Position numbers and translations under genes: made by a program
Assembly (NCBI RefSeq): GCF_014212125.1
Contig: NZ_JACJVP010000021.1
Location: 62,001 to 126,000 of the forward strand
Direction of reading: 5' to 3'
From: Cohnella nanjingensis
Lineage (GTDB): Bacteria; Bacillota; Bacilli; Paenibacillales; Paenibacillaceae
Length of the DNA: 64,000 nt
Shown: piece after piece, positions 1 through 8,800 of the stretch
Layout: each line of letters begins with the position of its first letter
Numbering within the stretch: position 1 is the first letter of the stretch
Notes under the pieces: generated by a model
Databases searched by the model: none
What the model was told of the DNA's origin: nothing
Seen by the model: only the letters and a program-made list of their open reading frames with translations

Positions 1-362
1 ATCGTCTGCGGCAGCATGACGACCCGATGCTTCGGATAGCCGGCGACGACGCGCTCGCGCAGCTTCTGGTGCACGGGGTACAGATCGCCGAAGTTGCCGC
101 CGCCGTGGAGCACGAGAATATGGTCCTTCGGCACGGCGAGCCCGTCGGGGAAATCCAGCGCGCTGTACCGCGCGCGGACCCGGATGCCGTTCGCCTTGAA
201 GAAGGCTTCCGTCCCCTTCATGATCAGCAGATCGCCGCCGTTGGCGTGAACGGGATAGTCGATATAATAAATGCTCGAGCCAGGCGGAATGACGTTCAAT
301 ATCTGCCTGAGCTGGTTTTTCAGCTCATCCATAGGGTGAGCCGGCAGTGGTGCGATCTCCAT
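1..362 (-). CDS. Polysaccharide pyruvyltransferase family protein (partial, 3' end outside window)
   Basis: About 120 N-terminal residues are visible; the rest runs off the left edge. The family transfers a pyruvyl group from phosphoenolpyruvate to a sugar as a ketal, giving exopolysaccharide a negative charge. What shows this is the N-terminal pattern SIYYIDYPVHANGGDLL followed by KGTEAFF, the HGGGNFGDLY block and the PQT at the edge, which are typical of the EpsO/GumL-type PssK superfamily. The start at 362 follows an AAGGAG box about eight bases upstream. It is the last visible gene of the exopolysaccharide operon, 44 bases after the acyltransferase gene, and fits a role in decorating the polymer. 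The C-terminal half is not seen, so the catalytic residues cannot be checked. Confidence 0.85.
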   Translation of the reverse strand, partial: MEIAPLPAHPMDELKNQLRQILNVIPPGSSIYYIDYPVHANGGDLLIMKGTEAFFKANGIRVRARYSALDFPDGLAVPKDHILVLHGGGNFGDLYPVHQKLRERVVAGYPKHRVVMLPQT

Positions 363-406
363 CCATTCGTCTCCTTCTCGCTTGTATCGTTGCCTCCGGC
401 GTCCCG

Positions 407-958
407 TCACAGGGACCAGCTCACGTTCTCGCGGACGATCCGCGCCGGGACGCCCGCCACGAGGGCGCGCGGGGGCACGTCCTTCGATACGACCGCGCCC
501 GCCGCGACGACGGCCCCGGCGCCGATCGTGACGCCCTTCAGGATGGTCGCCCGGCTGCCGATCCACACGTGATCCCCGATCGTGACCGGCCGCGTCTTCT
601 CCGAACCCTCCAGCGCGTGATAGTCGGTATCCGTGATGGTGACGTCCCACGAGATGGCGCAATGGCTGCCGATCTTAACGTGCCGCTTGCACATGACCTC
701 GCTTCTCCGGTTGAGGAACGTATGGTCTCCGATCTCCACGACGGCCTCCTCCGAGTCCAGATAGAACCCGGTGTCCCGGTGCAGGATGACATGGCTGCCG
801 AGGACGAGCCGGGCTCGCCTCGACTTGGATACCGTCACGGCGCCGCATACCCGCAGCAGCCGGCCGCATCCGTCGGTCTTGCGCCTGAACAGCGCGCCGC
901 GGAGCACCCGGTAGCCGTACTTCATATAATCCCTAACGCTTCTACCGCGCAGTTGCAT
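407..958 (-). CDS. Hexapeptide-repeat (LbetaH) O-acyltransferase
   Basis: This 183-residue protein has the left-handed parallel beta-helix signature of sugar O-acetyltransferases. Imperfect hexapeptide turns run from about residue 70 to 165 (VEIGDHTF, VKIGSHCAI, VTIGDHVWIGSRATI, VTIGAGAVVAAGAVV), followed by the usual closing PPRALVAGVPARIV. It probably moves an acetyl group from acetyl-CoA to a sugar hydroxyl of the exopolysaccharide repeat unit. The likely catalytic His is in the ISWDVTITDTDYH stretch. The ATG at 958 has only a distant GGAAGGA box; an in-frame ATG at 925 with GGGATTAT before it is an alternative start. It lies 30 bases after the flippase gene. Acceptor and acyl donor cannot be told from sequence. 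Confidence 0.85.
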   Translation of the reverse strand: MQLRGRSVRDYMKYGYRVLRGALFRRKTDGCGRLLRVCGAVTVSKSRRARLVLGSHVILHRDTGFYLDSEEAVVEIGDHTFLNRRSEVMCKRHVKIGSHCAISWDVTITDTDYHALEGSEKTRPVTIGDHVWIGSRATILKGVTIGAGAVVAAGAVVSKDVPPRALVAGVPARIVRENVSWSL

Positions 959-988
959 ACGTGCGATGCCGTCCTTCCATTCATTCGA

Positions 989-2344
989 TCAGGATTGCGC
1001 CGCCCTGGTCAGGCGTCCCGCCAGGAAGCGCCAGTCGCTCTTGTCGAACAGCACGCCCATGACGGGCGCCTTGAACACGATTTTCATCGCCGCGACCGAG
1101 ATGACGATCCGGCTGAACGCGCCGATCAGCATCGCCAGCGCGATGCCGTTCAGCCCATAAGCAGGGGCGAGCGCGAAGCATAGCCCTACCGTCAGCGCTA
1201 GCGCGATCGCCTGCCGGACGACCACGAGACCGGGACGTCCCATCGCGTTGAACGAGGAGGCCAGAATCCACGAGCCTCCGCCCACGACGCATTCCAGCGA
1301 CAGCAGGTAGAACGCCGTATCCGCGGCCAGGAACGGCTCTCCGTAGAGCAGGCCGAGCAGCCAGCGTCCGACGAGCGCGCCGGGGACGAGCGCGCCGAGC
1401 ATCAGCGGAAAGGAAACCCGGAACGCCCGGCTAACCTTGGCTACGATCTCGTCTGGCGCGAGCCCCGTCACTTTCGGGAAGACGACGCCGGAGATCGCCG
1501 TCTGGACGATGTTGAACACGCGGGACAGCGTGTATACGACCGTATAGAGGCCGAATTCCCGCGGCGCGAGCAGCGACAGGATGATGAGCTTGTCGCACTG
1601 GCCGTACAGCGTGCCGAGCAGTTCGACGCCGTACACTCTCCCGCCGTAGCCGAACAGCGTCTTGATCGCGCCGCGCTCCTTCGTCTTGTCCCCCGATCCG
1701 CCTCGCTTGGCGAACCAGGAGGCGGCCAGCTCCCGTCTCATCCGGTACAGCGCCCAACAGACGACGCCCAGGCTCGTGACGAGGAACATGAGGGCGGAGG
1801 AAAATTGGCTTAAAGTCCCGCACGCCCACAGCGCCGTCAACCCGAGCAGATTGCTGAGCGGCACGTAGAGCCGGATGCCGTTGTAGAGGCCGAAATTCTC
1901 CATGCTCTGCGCGAGCGCCGACATGAGACCGACCGCCAGCAGCAGCGGCAGCGTAAGGACCGTGTACCACCTGGCGATGCTCACGATCTCGGCGCCGTAG
2001 TTGCCCAGCCACGCGGGCAAGAAGATCCAGGCGATCGTGCCGGCCAGCAGGCAGATCGGGAGCTGGAACAGGAATCCGGCCCTGACGTACGCCGGCCCGA
2101 GCGACGGATGCGTCCGCCGGTTGTAGATCAGGGACGTCGGCAGCCCGAAGCTGAGCAGGCCGGCCAGCAGGGTCGGCCAGAACAGGATCGCCGAGAACTC
2201 GCCCTTGCCCGCCACGCCGAACATGCGCGCCGTCACGATCGAGGTGACGGTGCCGAGCAGCACGATGATCAGATTGGCGGCGCTCGTCCGCATGATCGCC
2301 GTCAGCGCGCCTTCCCCCCGCCATAGGCGGCTGAGCCTCCTCAT
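989..2344 (-). CDS. Wzx-type oligosaccharide flippase (MOP superfamily)
   Basis: A 451-residue polytopic membrane protein with about 12 to 14 hydrophobic segments along its length, of the polysaccharide transport/MOP exporter type. It is expected to flip the undecaprenyl-diphosphate-linked repeat unit to the outer face of the membrane. Visible hallmarks are the early NLIIVLLGTVTSIVTARMFG segment with the GKGEF turn, followed by a PTLLAGLLSFGLPTSL segment, and the repeated small-residue helices towards the C-terminus. The ATG at 2344 overlaps the stop of the upstream glycosyltransferase as ATGA, so translation is probably coupled; an internal ATG near residue 18 is possible. Its place between glycosyltransferase and modifying genes, with a Wzy-like polymerase in the same operon, supports flippase over drug exporter. 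Confidence 0.85.
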   Translation of the reverse strand: MRRLSRLWRGEGALTAIMRTSAANLIIVLLGTVTSIVTARMFGVAGKGEFSAILFWPTLLAGLLSFGLPTSLIYNRRTHPSLGPAYVRAGFLFQLPICLLAGTIAWIFLPAWLGNYGAEIVSIARWYTVLTLPLLLAVGLMSALAQSMENFGLYNGIRLYVPLSNLLGLTALWACGTLSQFSSALMFLVTSLGVVCWALYRMRRELAASWFAKRGGSGDKTKERGAIKTLFGYGGRVYGVELLGTLYGQCDKLIILSLLAPREFGLYTVVYTLSRVFNIVQTAISGVVFPKVTGLAPDEIVAKVSRAFRVSFPLMLGALVPGALVGRWLLGLLYGEPFLAADTAFYLLSLECVVGGGSWILASSFNAMGRPGLVVVRQAIALALTVGLCFALAPAYGLNGIALAMLIGAFSRIVISVAAMKIVFKAPVMGVLFDKSDWRFLAGRLTRAAQS

Positions 2345-3225
2345 TCGTACGTGCCCAGCACGCCGCTGATCAGCCCGTTGTTGTAGGCGATCCGGCTGAC
2401 GTTGCGGAACACCCGCCGCCTGTCGTACAGGATCGGGAGCGAGAGCAGCACGAAGACCGGCACCTTCACGACGGACTGCGCGAACAGCCGAAACTTGCTC
2501 TTCGAGCTGACCGCGCTGCTGACGCCCTGCCAGTAGATGCGGCGCAGCAGCCACTTGCGGCTGATGCGGCTGCGCGGGATCTTGTGCAGCACCGAGGCGT
2601 GCGGCGTGTAATAGACCGAATGCCGGGCGCGGATGCGCTCGATCAGCTCGGCCTCCTCGCTCGAGAGCAAGTTGCTCCCCACGCGGCCCAGGTCCTCGCG
2701 GAACAGCGCCCCCATGTCGAACGCCGAGCGGCGGAAGGCCACGTTGGCGCCGAACGGAATCGCCGGCCGCTTCATCTCCACGACCTCGTCGGCGTAGTCG
2801 AGGATCGTGTAGAGCGTGCGGTTCTCGGGAGACAGCCACGTCGGCGCCTCCCCTTCCCAGGCGGGCTCGATCTTGCCGCCGACGCAGCCGATGCGGGAAT
2901 CCCGCTCGAACAGGGAGACGATCCCGCCGATCCAATCCTCGGACGCGACCGCGTCGTCGTCCAGGAACAGCACGTACTCGCCCCGCGATTCGCGGATCGC
3001 CCGGTTGCGGGCGACCGAGAGGCCGAGCCGCTCCTCGAAGATGTAGCGGACCGGGAAGCTGACCACCCGCTCGAACTCGAGCACCGTTTGGGCCGTCTGA
3101 TCGGTGGAGCCGTTGTCCACCACGATCACCTCGAAGGACTCGTGCCGCTGCCGCAGCAGGCTCAGCAGCGCCTCCTGCAGATCCGCGGCCCGATTGTGCG
3201 TGCATATGGCTACCGATGCTTTCAT
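2341..3225 (-). CDS. Family 2 glycosyltransferase
   Basis: A 294-residue GT-A fold enzyme. The N-terminus SVAICTHNR with VIVVDNGSTDQT is the nucleotide-binding start, and FLDDDA near residue 95 is the DXD-like metal site. The SEEAELIERI stretch near 200 matches the acceptor/catalytic ED region of GT2 enzymes. The C-terminal part carries basic and hydrophobic stretches (VFVLLSLPIL) suggesting membrane contact. The start at 3225 overlaps the previous stop (ATGA) and follows an AGAGGTGA box. It presumably adds one sugar to the lipid-linked exopolysaccharide repeat unit at the inner membrane face. Donor and acceptor cannot be read from sequence. Confidence 0.9.
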   Translation of the reverse strand: MKASVAICTHNRAADLQEALLSLLRQRHESFEVIVVDNGSTDQTAQTVLEFERVVSFPVRYIFEERLGLSVARNRAIRESRGEYVLFLDDDAVASEDWIGGIVSLFERDSRIGCVGGKIEPAWEGEAPTWLSPENRTLYTILDYADEVVEMKRPAIPFGANVAFRRSAFDMGALFREDLGRVGSNLLSSEEAELIERIRARHSVYYTPHASVLHKIPRSRISRKWLLRRIYWQGVSSAVSSKSKFRLFAQSVVKVPVFVLLSLPILYDRRRVFRNVSRIAYNNGLISGVLGTYE

Positions 3226-4277
3226 GCGTTCACCTCTTGCGGTATCCTTCCGGCGTAGACGGCGAGCATCCGGTCCGCGATCCGGTCCCAATCGAGCTCC
3301 CGGAGCTTGTCCGCGATCCGGCTCTCCGTCTCGCGCCGGTCCATGTTCATGACGTCGCGCAGCGCCTTGCGCAGCCCGTCCTTGTCGTCCGGGTCGTACA
3401 GCACGCCGCAGCCCTCGGACACGTACTCGCCGAGCGAGCCGATCCGCGGCGCGACGACGGGCTTTTTGAAGGTCAGCGCCAGAATAGCGCTCCCGCTCGT
3501 CGAAATCTGCCTGTACGGGAGCACGACCGCGTCGGCCGCGAGCAGGTAGTCGGCCAGCTCGCCGTCGGCCACGAAGCTCGGGTACAGCCGAATCGCCCCG
3601 CCGCCCCCCGCTTTCCCGCGCTCGCCGATGAAGCCGAGGTCGTATTCCCCGTCCGCCTGCCCCGCGATCAGCAGGGCGCCTTCTTCCGGCGCGAGCGACC
3701 GGTAGGCTTCGACGAGCCGGTCCACGCCCTTGTAGGGATTGATCCGCCCGACGAACAGGAACAGGAACCGGTCCGCGGGAATGTCGAATCGTTCGCGGAT
3801 ATCCGTCCCGCGGATCGGATATGCGCCGCCGTAATGCCCGTGCGGCGTCACGACGATCTTGTCCTCCGGGACGCCGAACACGTCGGCTGCCTCGCGCCTA
3901 ACCGTCTCGCTGAGGGCGAAGGCCGCGTCGCACAGGCGCAGCAGCCGCTTGCGCATGAACGCATCCCAGCGGGACCGGCCCTCGTGCGGCCAGATGTTGT
4001 GGATCGTCCAGTACAGCCGCACCCCCAGGAGCTTGTACCAACAGAGCAGAGCCAAAAAAAACAGCGACTTCGCGAATGTCAGCGCGAACCATGACGCCTG
4101 GTAGGTATAGCTCGGCCAATGGATATGAACGATGTCTCCTCTGCGGGGCTTGAACTGCGAGCCCTTGGCGTAGTGATCGACGCGCAGGCCCCGCCGCTCG
4201 AGCGACCGGGCGAGCAGCTCGGTATACTTGTTGTGCGGGTTCGTCCTCGGCCACATATATACGATCGGCTCGCTCAT
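3222..4277 (-). CDS. Family 4 glycosyltransferase
   Basis: A 351-residue GT-B enzyme. The N-terminal half begins EPIVYMWPRTNPHNKY and contains the DIVHIHWPS turn. The C-terminal Rossmann domain starts near residue 165 (FLFLFVGRINPYKGVDRLVEA), and the S-T-S-G-S-A-I-L-A-L-T-F-K-KPVVAP region corresponds to the donor-binding EX7E area, though here the first Glu is replaced. The start codon at 4277 directly follows the stop of the upstream gene with no gap, and the operon continues by an ATGA overlap into the next glycosyltransferase. Probable role: one glycosyl addition in exopolysaccharide repeat-unit assembly in the cytoplasm. Confidence 0.88.
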   Translation of the reverse strand: MSEPIVYMWPRTNPHNKYTELLARSLERRGLRVDHYAKGSQFKPRRGDIVHIHWPSYTYQASWFALTFAKSLFFLALLCWYKLLGVRLYWTIHNIWPHEGRSRWDAFMRKRLLRLCDAAFALSETVRREAADVFGVPEDKIVVTPHGHYGGAYPIRGTDIRERFDIPADRFLFLFVGRINPYKGVDRLVEAYRSLAPEEGALLIAGQADGEYDLGFIGERGKAGGGGAIRLYPSFVADGELADYLLAADAVVLPYRQISTSGSAILALTFKKPVVAPRIGSLGEYVSEGCGVLYDPDDKDGLRKALRDVMNMDRRETESRIADKLRELDWDRIADRMLAVYAGRIPQEVNA

Positions 4278-5501
4278 CTAGTGCACCTGCCCGACGGCGG
4301 TCGCTACCGCGGCGTACCCGCCGCCCGCCAGCGTCTCGTCGTACAGGTTCAGATGCCGGTCGAGCAGCGCCGCCTGCGTGAAGCCGCGGCAATGCTTGAG
4401 GCAGGCTTCCTGAATCCGCCGTTTCTCGCCGCCCGGCAACGAATGGTACGAGAGCAGCTTGGCCCGGATGGCCGCGGCGCTGCCCGGCGGGAACAGGAAT
4501 TCGTCCGGGTTCCAGACCGCGTCCGGGATGCCGCCTACGTCCGCAGCGTATACCGGCGTGCCGACCTGATACGACTCGATGATGACCCGGCCGAACGGTT
4601 CCTCCCACACCGAGGGGACGAAGCTGACGTCGACCTCGGCCATCATTCGACGCGCTTCCGCGGGCTTCACCTTGCCCGGGAATACGAAGCGACCGTCGTG
4701 GCGGCAGCTCTCGGCCAGCTTTCCCCTGAGGCTCCCTTCGCCGCAGACGACGATCCGCTCGACGACGTCGGGCGGCAGGGACATCGCCGCCTCGACCAGC
4801 TCGCGAACGCCCTTCTCCGGCTCGACTCGCCCGAAGTAGCCGATGTGCAGCGGCTTGCGGTCGAAGTCCTTGGCGCTGGCTGCGATTCCGCCCTCCACCG
4901 CGTTCGGAATGACCCTTCTCGCGGCATGGGGGAACAGTCCCGCGTCCGTATGGCGCCTCAGGATGTGCGACGAGATGCCGACGACCGCCGTGACCCGCCT
5001 GCTGTATCCGGCCGAGGCCAACGCGTACAGCCGGGCCAGCAGCGGATTCTTGATCGGGGAGCTGACCGGCGACAGCAGCGAGTAATCGCGCAGCGTGTGC
5101 ACGATCGGCACGCCGAGCCCGGCCGCCGCCGTCCAGATGCCCGCCCCGAAGCCGGACAGATTCTGCGTATGGATCAGATCCGGCCGGATCTGCGACAGCA
5201 GTTCCCGCACGGTCTTGGTCATCCGCGGATTGTACAGGTCGGTCAGCCTGCGGGCCGTGCGCATCAGCACGCCGCGCCGCTTGGCGTCGCCGATCCAGTA
5301 CAGATTGGCGTGCGGCAGGCGGTGCACGGTGACGCCGCCGATCCGTTCCTCGGCGACGCCGCCCGCGCGATTGTGACCGCCCAGCGTCAATACGTGCACG
5401 TCCGCCGTGGACGCGAGCGTCTCCGCCAGGATCTGCGTCGATATCTCCGCCCCGCCGATCATGTGGGGGGCGTACAAACTGTTGACAATGACGATTTTCA
5501 T
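4278..5501 (-). CDS. Family 4 glycosyltransferase
   Basis: A 407-residue GT-B glycosyltransferase. The N-terminus has the glycine-rich start MKIVIVNSLYAPHMIGGAE and LIHTQNLSG; the C-terminal domain has IGYFGRVEPEKGVRELVEA. The canonical donor-binding motif is present as E-PFGRVIIE inside PSVWEEPFGRVIIESYQVG, and GIPDAV follows. It overlaps the upstream polymerase gene by ATGA and abuts the next glycosyltransferase, so it is translated as part of the exopolysaccharide operon. It resembles EpsD/EpsF-like and WbpH-like enzymes in general layout only; the sugar added is unknown. Confidence 0.9.
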   Translation of the reverse strand: MKIVIVNSLYAPHMIGGAEISTQILAETLASTADVHVLTLGGHNRAGGVAEERIGGVTVHRLPHANLYWIGDAKRRGVLMRTARRLTDLYNPRMTKTVRELLSQIRPDLIHTQNLSGFGAGIWTAAAGLGVPIVHTLRDYSLLSPVSSPIKNPLLARLYALASAGYSRRVTAVVGISSHILRRHTDAGLFPHAARRVIPNAVEGGIAASAKDFDRKPLHIGYFGRVEPEKGVRELVEAAMSLPPDVVERIVVCGEGSLRGKLAESCRHDGRFVFPGKVKPAEARRMMAEVDVSFVPSVWEEPFGRVIIESYQVGTPVYAADVGGIPDAVWNPDEFLFPPGSAAAIRAKLLSYHSLPGGEKRRIQEACLKHCRGFTQAALLDRHLNLYDETLAGGGYAAVATAVGQVH

Positions 5502-6805
5502 GCGGTACGTCTCAACTCCCTACCGTTCTGCGTATCCCATTCTGCCGCTCGGGAGGCCTGCCGTCCTTCGAAAAATCCGCCCCGGATCCATCCGATCAGC
5601 AGCCAGAAGTTCACGAAGGAATAGGAATCGAAATTCATGACGAGCGAAACGCACAACGCGAACGCGAATTGGGCGTAAGGATGACTGCGCGAGCTGCGCA
5701 GGGCCGCTCCCATGAACCCGACGAACAATAACGCGCCGACCAGCCCTTCCTCGGCGAACAGCTTGGACCACATGTTGCGCGAGGTGGCCATCTCGGGATG
5801 ATCGTTCACCAGGTTGGCGACCTCGGTGAACTTCATGCCGTAATCGAAGTGCGCGAGCAGCAGGTCCGCGAACTGTCGGTAATAATATCCGCCGCCGACG
5901 CCGAAGAGCGGATGCTGCCAAAACTCGATAAAGCCGATCGCCGGGAAAACGACGCGGATAAAAAAGGAATTGTCTGCCATGATCAGATGGCCGAAATCGA
6001 ATTGGAACCGGTCCGTGAAATAACCGCTCACCTTGAGCGTCTCCAGCAAAAAGGGGACGCCCACGACCACGACGAGGCCGATCGCGCCGAGCGCGAGCAG
6101 CATGCGGCCGCGGTATTTATTCGCGATGAAGACGTAGACGAGCAGCGCCGTCAGCAGCACGCTGTAGGCGTAGGCCGAAAACGAGAGCACGAGCAGCACG
6201 GCGCAGCCGATCAGCGGGACGAGCACGACCTTCCGGTACCCTTCCTTGTACAGGAAGAGCAGCAGCAGCCCGCCGCACAGCAGATGGATGCCTGCCCACG
6301 ACGGCTCTCCGGACAGCATCTGGATCCGGCCCTTGTACACCTTTTCCGAGAACAGTCCGGTCAGCGTGCCGGAGAAGCCGCTATGGATAAAGTAAGCGTC
6401 CGCCAGCTGCAAGAGGCCGGCCGCAAGCGGGGGGACGAACCCGACCAACAGGAAAACCGCGATCCGGCGCCGCAGCGCGGGATCCGCTCTCGACTGCTCG
6501 GCTACGTAGACGGACACTCGGTACATCGAGAGCCCGAACAGCAGCGTCGCGGCGTGCTTGAGGCTCGCGCCCATGTCCCCGCCCGCCGAAGCGAGCAGCG
6601 AATGCCCGATGCTGTAAGCGGCGAAGAGCAGGAGCGGCACGTCTCCCGGCCGGAACCGGAAGTCGGTGAAAAACAGCAGCAGCGAGGCGGCGAACATCGG
6701 GAACATCGCCAACGGGCGATAGACGGAAAAGGCGAAGTACGGCATGCTGTCATAAGTGATGACCGCCAGCGAGAACAAAAACAGGGCGACGACCGCCGCG
6801 CGCAC
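5498..6805 (-). CDS. Wzy-like polysaccharide polymerase / O-antigen ligase family membrane protein
   Basis: About 435 residues with 10 or more membrane segments and the O-antigen ligase family layout: a long periplasm-facing loop begins after LSGEPSWAGIHLL, and HPLFGVGGGYYYRQF gives the usual glycine/tyrosine loop. In a Wzx/Wzy pathway this protein would polymerise flipped repeat units on the outer membrane face. No ATG fits the N-terminus. The reading frame opens upstream inside the previous gene, and the GTG at 6805 (residues VRAAVVALFLF) is the best start, 29 bases after the previous stop, but its ribosome binding site is weak. The downstream stop overlaps the next glycosyltransferase start. 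Polymerase rather than ligase is inferred from the lack of lipid A in this type of cell. Confidence 0.8.
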   Translation of the reverse strand: MRAAVVALFLFSLAVITYDSMPYFAFSVYRPLAMFPMFAASLLLFFTDFRFRPGDVPLLLFAAYSIGHSLLASAGGDMGASLKHAATLLFGLSMYRVSVYVAEQSRADPALRRRIAVFLLVGFVPPLAAGLLQLADAYFIHSGFSGTLTGLFSEKVYKGRIQMLSGEPSWAGIHLLCGGLLLLFLYKEGYRKVVLVPLIGCAVLLVLSFSAYAYSVLLTALLVYVFIANKYRGRMLLALGAIGLVVVVGVPFLLETLKVSGYFTDRFQFDFGHLIMADNSFFIRVVFPAIGFIEFWQHPLFGVGGGYYYRQFADLLLAHFDYGMKFTEVANLVNDHPEMATSRNMWSKLFAEEGLVGALLFVGFMGAALRSSRSHPYAQFAFALCVSLVMNFDSYSFVNFWLLIGWIRGGFFEGRQASRAAEWDTQNGRELRRTA

Positions 6806-6834
6806 GATATCGGTCGGCTCTTCGCGGCTCTGCG

Positions 6835-8094
6835 CTAGGATAAGATCAGCTCCATGTTTTTGCGCGTGGCCGAACCGCTGAACCGGCGGCTCACATACCG
6901 GATCGAATTGCCCGATATGCTGTCGTTGATCTCGCTGTCGCCCATCAGCAGCAGCACGTTGCGTACCATTTCGTCCTCCGACTCGCACACGAACAAATCC
7001 TCCCCGTGATTCGCGTCGAGCCCTTCGCTCCCGATCCGGTTGGTCACGACCGGCACGCCCCAGGACATCGCCTCCAGAATCTTCGTCTTGATCCCGGTGC
7101 CGAACAGGAGCGGCGCGATCATGAGGGCGGAGTCGCCTACGATCCGCTTGACGTCGTCCACCTCGCCCGTGACGACGACGCCCGGATACTCGCTCTGCAG
7201 ACGCTGCACTTCGGCGGTCGGGTTTTTGCCGACGATGTAGAAGACGGCTGCCGGATTGCTTTGCTTGATCCGGGGCCACACGCGCTCGCAGAAGTACACG
7301 ACGGCCGAGCTGTTGTGGGGAATGTCCATCTTCCCGACGAACACGACCTTGTTCTTGTCGTAGCGCCGGGAACCTCTCGCCTGCATCCGCTCGTCGGGCT
7401 CGACCTTCATCGGGACGCCGTGGCAGGATTCGTGGAGCGTCGTTTTCTTGAAGTTTTGCGCTTCGGCCGGGGAGGTGAAGATCAGATGGTCGAAGCGCGA
7501 GGCCACTTGCTTTTCGTATCGGCCCAGCATCTTGCTCTCGAAGGCGATGAGCCACTTTTGCACGAACTTCAGATCCGCGAACCGCTTCAATCCGTTCGGC
7601 AGCTTGTCCGAGAATCCGCCGAGCACGGACGGGATGTATTGGAACCAGTCGAGCTGGCGTCGGTAGCGCAGCGACAGCAGGTCGTCGTAGCTGAGCACCT
7701 TGCGACCCCGTCCGGGGGACAGGTACTCCGCCACCCGCACCATGTCGTAGAGGACGAAGTCCGGCTCCTCCTCCCGGACGAAGTCCCGGATCTGGCGGTG
7801 CGTCTTGCGGCTGTAGTACACGGATACTTGCAGCGGCCATTTTCGTCGGATCAGCGAGTGGACTAGAATGTTGTACAGCTTCTCGGCCTTGCCCGGCGGC
7901 TTCAGCTCGACGAGCCTGCCGATCTCCGACGGCCGCTGCGCCAAATACTTGGGATCGTCCACGAACGACAAATTAACGATCTCGCCGTCGGGGTAAATGT
8001 CCTTCATTTGCCGAACGTACTGCAGCAGCATGTTTTTGCGGCCGTCCGTACCGGGAAAAGGCAGCCGATTCGTAATAAACAAAATTTTGTTCAT
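6835..8094 (-). CDS. Glycosyltransferase, group 1 (stp1/EpsH-like layout)
   Basis: A 419-residue GT-B enzyme. The start is ATG at 8094 after AAGGGTGG. The N-terminus ILFITNRLPFPGTDGRKN, the central YDDLLSLRYRR-LDWFQY region and the donor half (VVFVGKMDIPHNSSAVVYF, then APLLFGTGIKTKILEAM and PVVTNRIGSEGL) are typical of sugar transferases found next to initiating phosphotransferases in exopolysaccharide loci. It lies 13 bases after the initiating transferase gene, which suggests it adds the second sugar. The substrate is not identifiable. Confidence 0.88.
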   Translation of the reverse strand: MNKILFITNRLPFPGTDGRKNMLLQYVRQMKDIYPDGEIVNLSFVDDPKYLAQRPSEIGRLVELKPPGKAEKLYNILVHSLIRRKWPLQVSVYYSRKTHRQIRDFVREEEPDFVLYDMVRVAEYLSPGRGRKVLSYDDLLSLRYRRQLDWFQYIPSVLGGFSDKLPNGLKRFADLKFVQKWLIAFESKMLGRYEKQVASRFDHLIFTSPAEAQNFKKTTLHESCHGVPMKVEPDERMQARGSRRYDKNKVVFVGKMDIPHNSSAVVYFCERVWPRIKQSNPAAVFYIVGKNPTAEVQRLQSEYPGVVVTGEVDDVKRIVGDSALMIAPLLFGTGIKTKILEAMSWGVPVVTNRIGSEGLDANHGEDLFVCESEDEMVRNVLLLMGDSEINDSISGNSIRYVSRRFSGSATRKNMELILS

Positions 8095-8107
8095 TTTGTC
8101 GCCACCC

Positions 8108-8800
8108 TTAAAATGCGTCTTTGGCTCCAAGCAGCAGCTTGAAGGTTCGAAAAATAATCTTCAGATCCCCCCGAATGCTCCGTTTGCGAATGTATTCCAG
8201 ATCCAGCTCGACCATCTGCTCGAAGCTGAGCTTGCTGCGTCCGTTCACCTGCCACAGACCCGTGCATCCCCCGCTTACGGCGAGCCGAAGCTTGTCGTAG
8301 TCCGAGTATTCCTCCACCTCCCTGGGCAGCGGCGGCCGGGGGCCGACGAGCGACATTTCGCCTTTCAGCACGTTCACGAGCTGCGGGAGCTCGTCAATGC
8401 TCGTCTTGCGGATGAACCGTCCGATCCGGGTGATGCGCGGGTCGTCCTTGAGCTTAAACATCGCGCCCTTGATCTCGTTCTGGGCGAGCAGCGTCGCGAG
8501 CTTCTGCTCCGCGTCCGGCACCATCGAGCGGAACTTGTACATTTTGAACTCCCGTCCGTTTTTGCCGATGCGCGTCTGTTGGAAAAAAACGGGCGCCTTC
8601 GGACTCTCCAGCTTAATGAGCGCGGCCGTGACCGCGAACACCGGGCTGAACAGCGCGAGCGCGAACAGGGCGCCTGCAACGTCCATGCCGCGCTTGACCG
8701 ACGTGTAGAACGCCAGCTTGCCGCCGTTCTGCGCCGCGAGCCGCTTGCGCTCGAAGTCCGTCAGCCGGGCGACCAGCTCCCCGTCATACCGCAGGCCCAT
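8108..8800 (-). CDS. Initiating sugar-phosphate transferase (EpsL/WcaJ-type, short form)
   Basis: A 230-residue polyisoprenyl-phosphate hexose-1-phosphate transferase. After about 30 basic residues there is one hydrophobic re-entrant or membrane helix ([15 protein letters not shown]), then the catalytic block with [21 protein letters not shown], the [22 protein letters not shown] segment and [14 protein letters not shown]. It lacks the multi-helix N-terminal domain of WcaJ, so it is of the small EpsL/PglC-like kind. It should transfer sugar-1-phosphate from a UDP-sugar to undecaprenyl phosphate, starting repeat-unit synthesis. A GGGGGAAAG box precedes the ATG at 8800, which lies 17 bases inside the end of galU, linking sugar activation and priming. 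Confidence 0.93.
   Translation of the reverse strand: MGLRYDGELVARLTDFERKRLAAQNGGKLAFYTSVKRGMDVAGALFALALFSPVFAVTAALIKLESPKAPVFFQQTRIGKNGREFKMYKFRSMVPDAEQKLATLLAQNEIKGAMFKLKDDPRITRIGRFIRKTSIDELPQLVNVLKGEMSLVGPRPPLPREVEEYSDYDKLRLAVSGGCTGLWQVNGRSKLSFEQMVELDLEYIRKRSIRGDLKIIFRTFKLLLGAKDAF

Noticed and set aside
2341-3291. Longer start for the GT2 gene, 22 residues upstream
   Set aside because: The extra residues read as unrelated sequence overlapping the previous gene; ATG at 3225 has the ribosome binding site and the ATGA overlap.
4119-5624. Long open frame (about 500 codons) on the plus strand
   Set aside because: It mirrors the glycosyltransferase genes on the minus strand, is rich in Arg, Ala and Gly with no known motif, and arises from GC-rich codon use.
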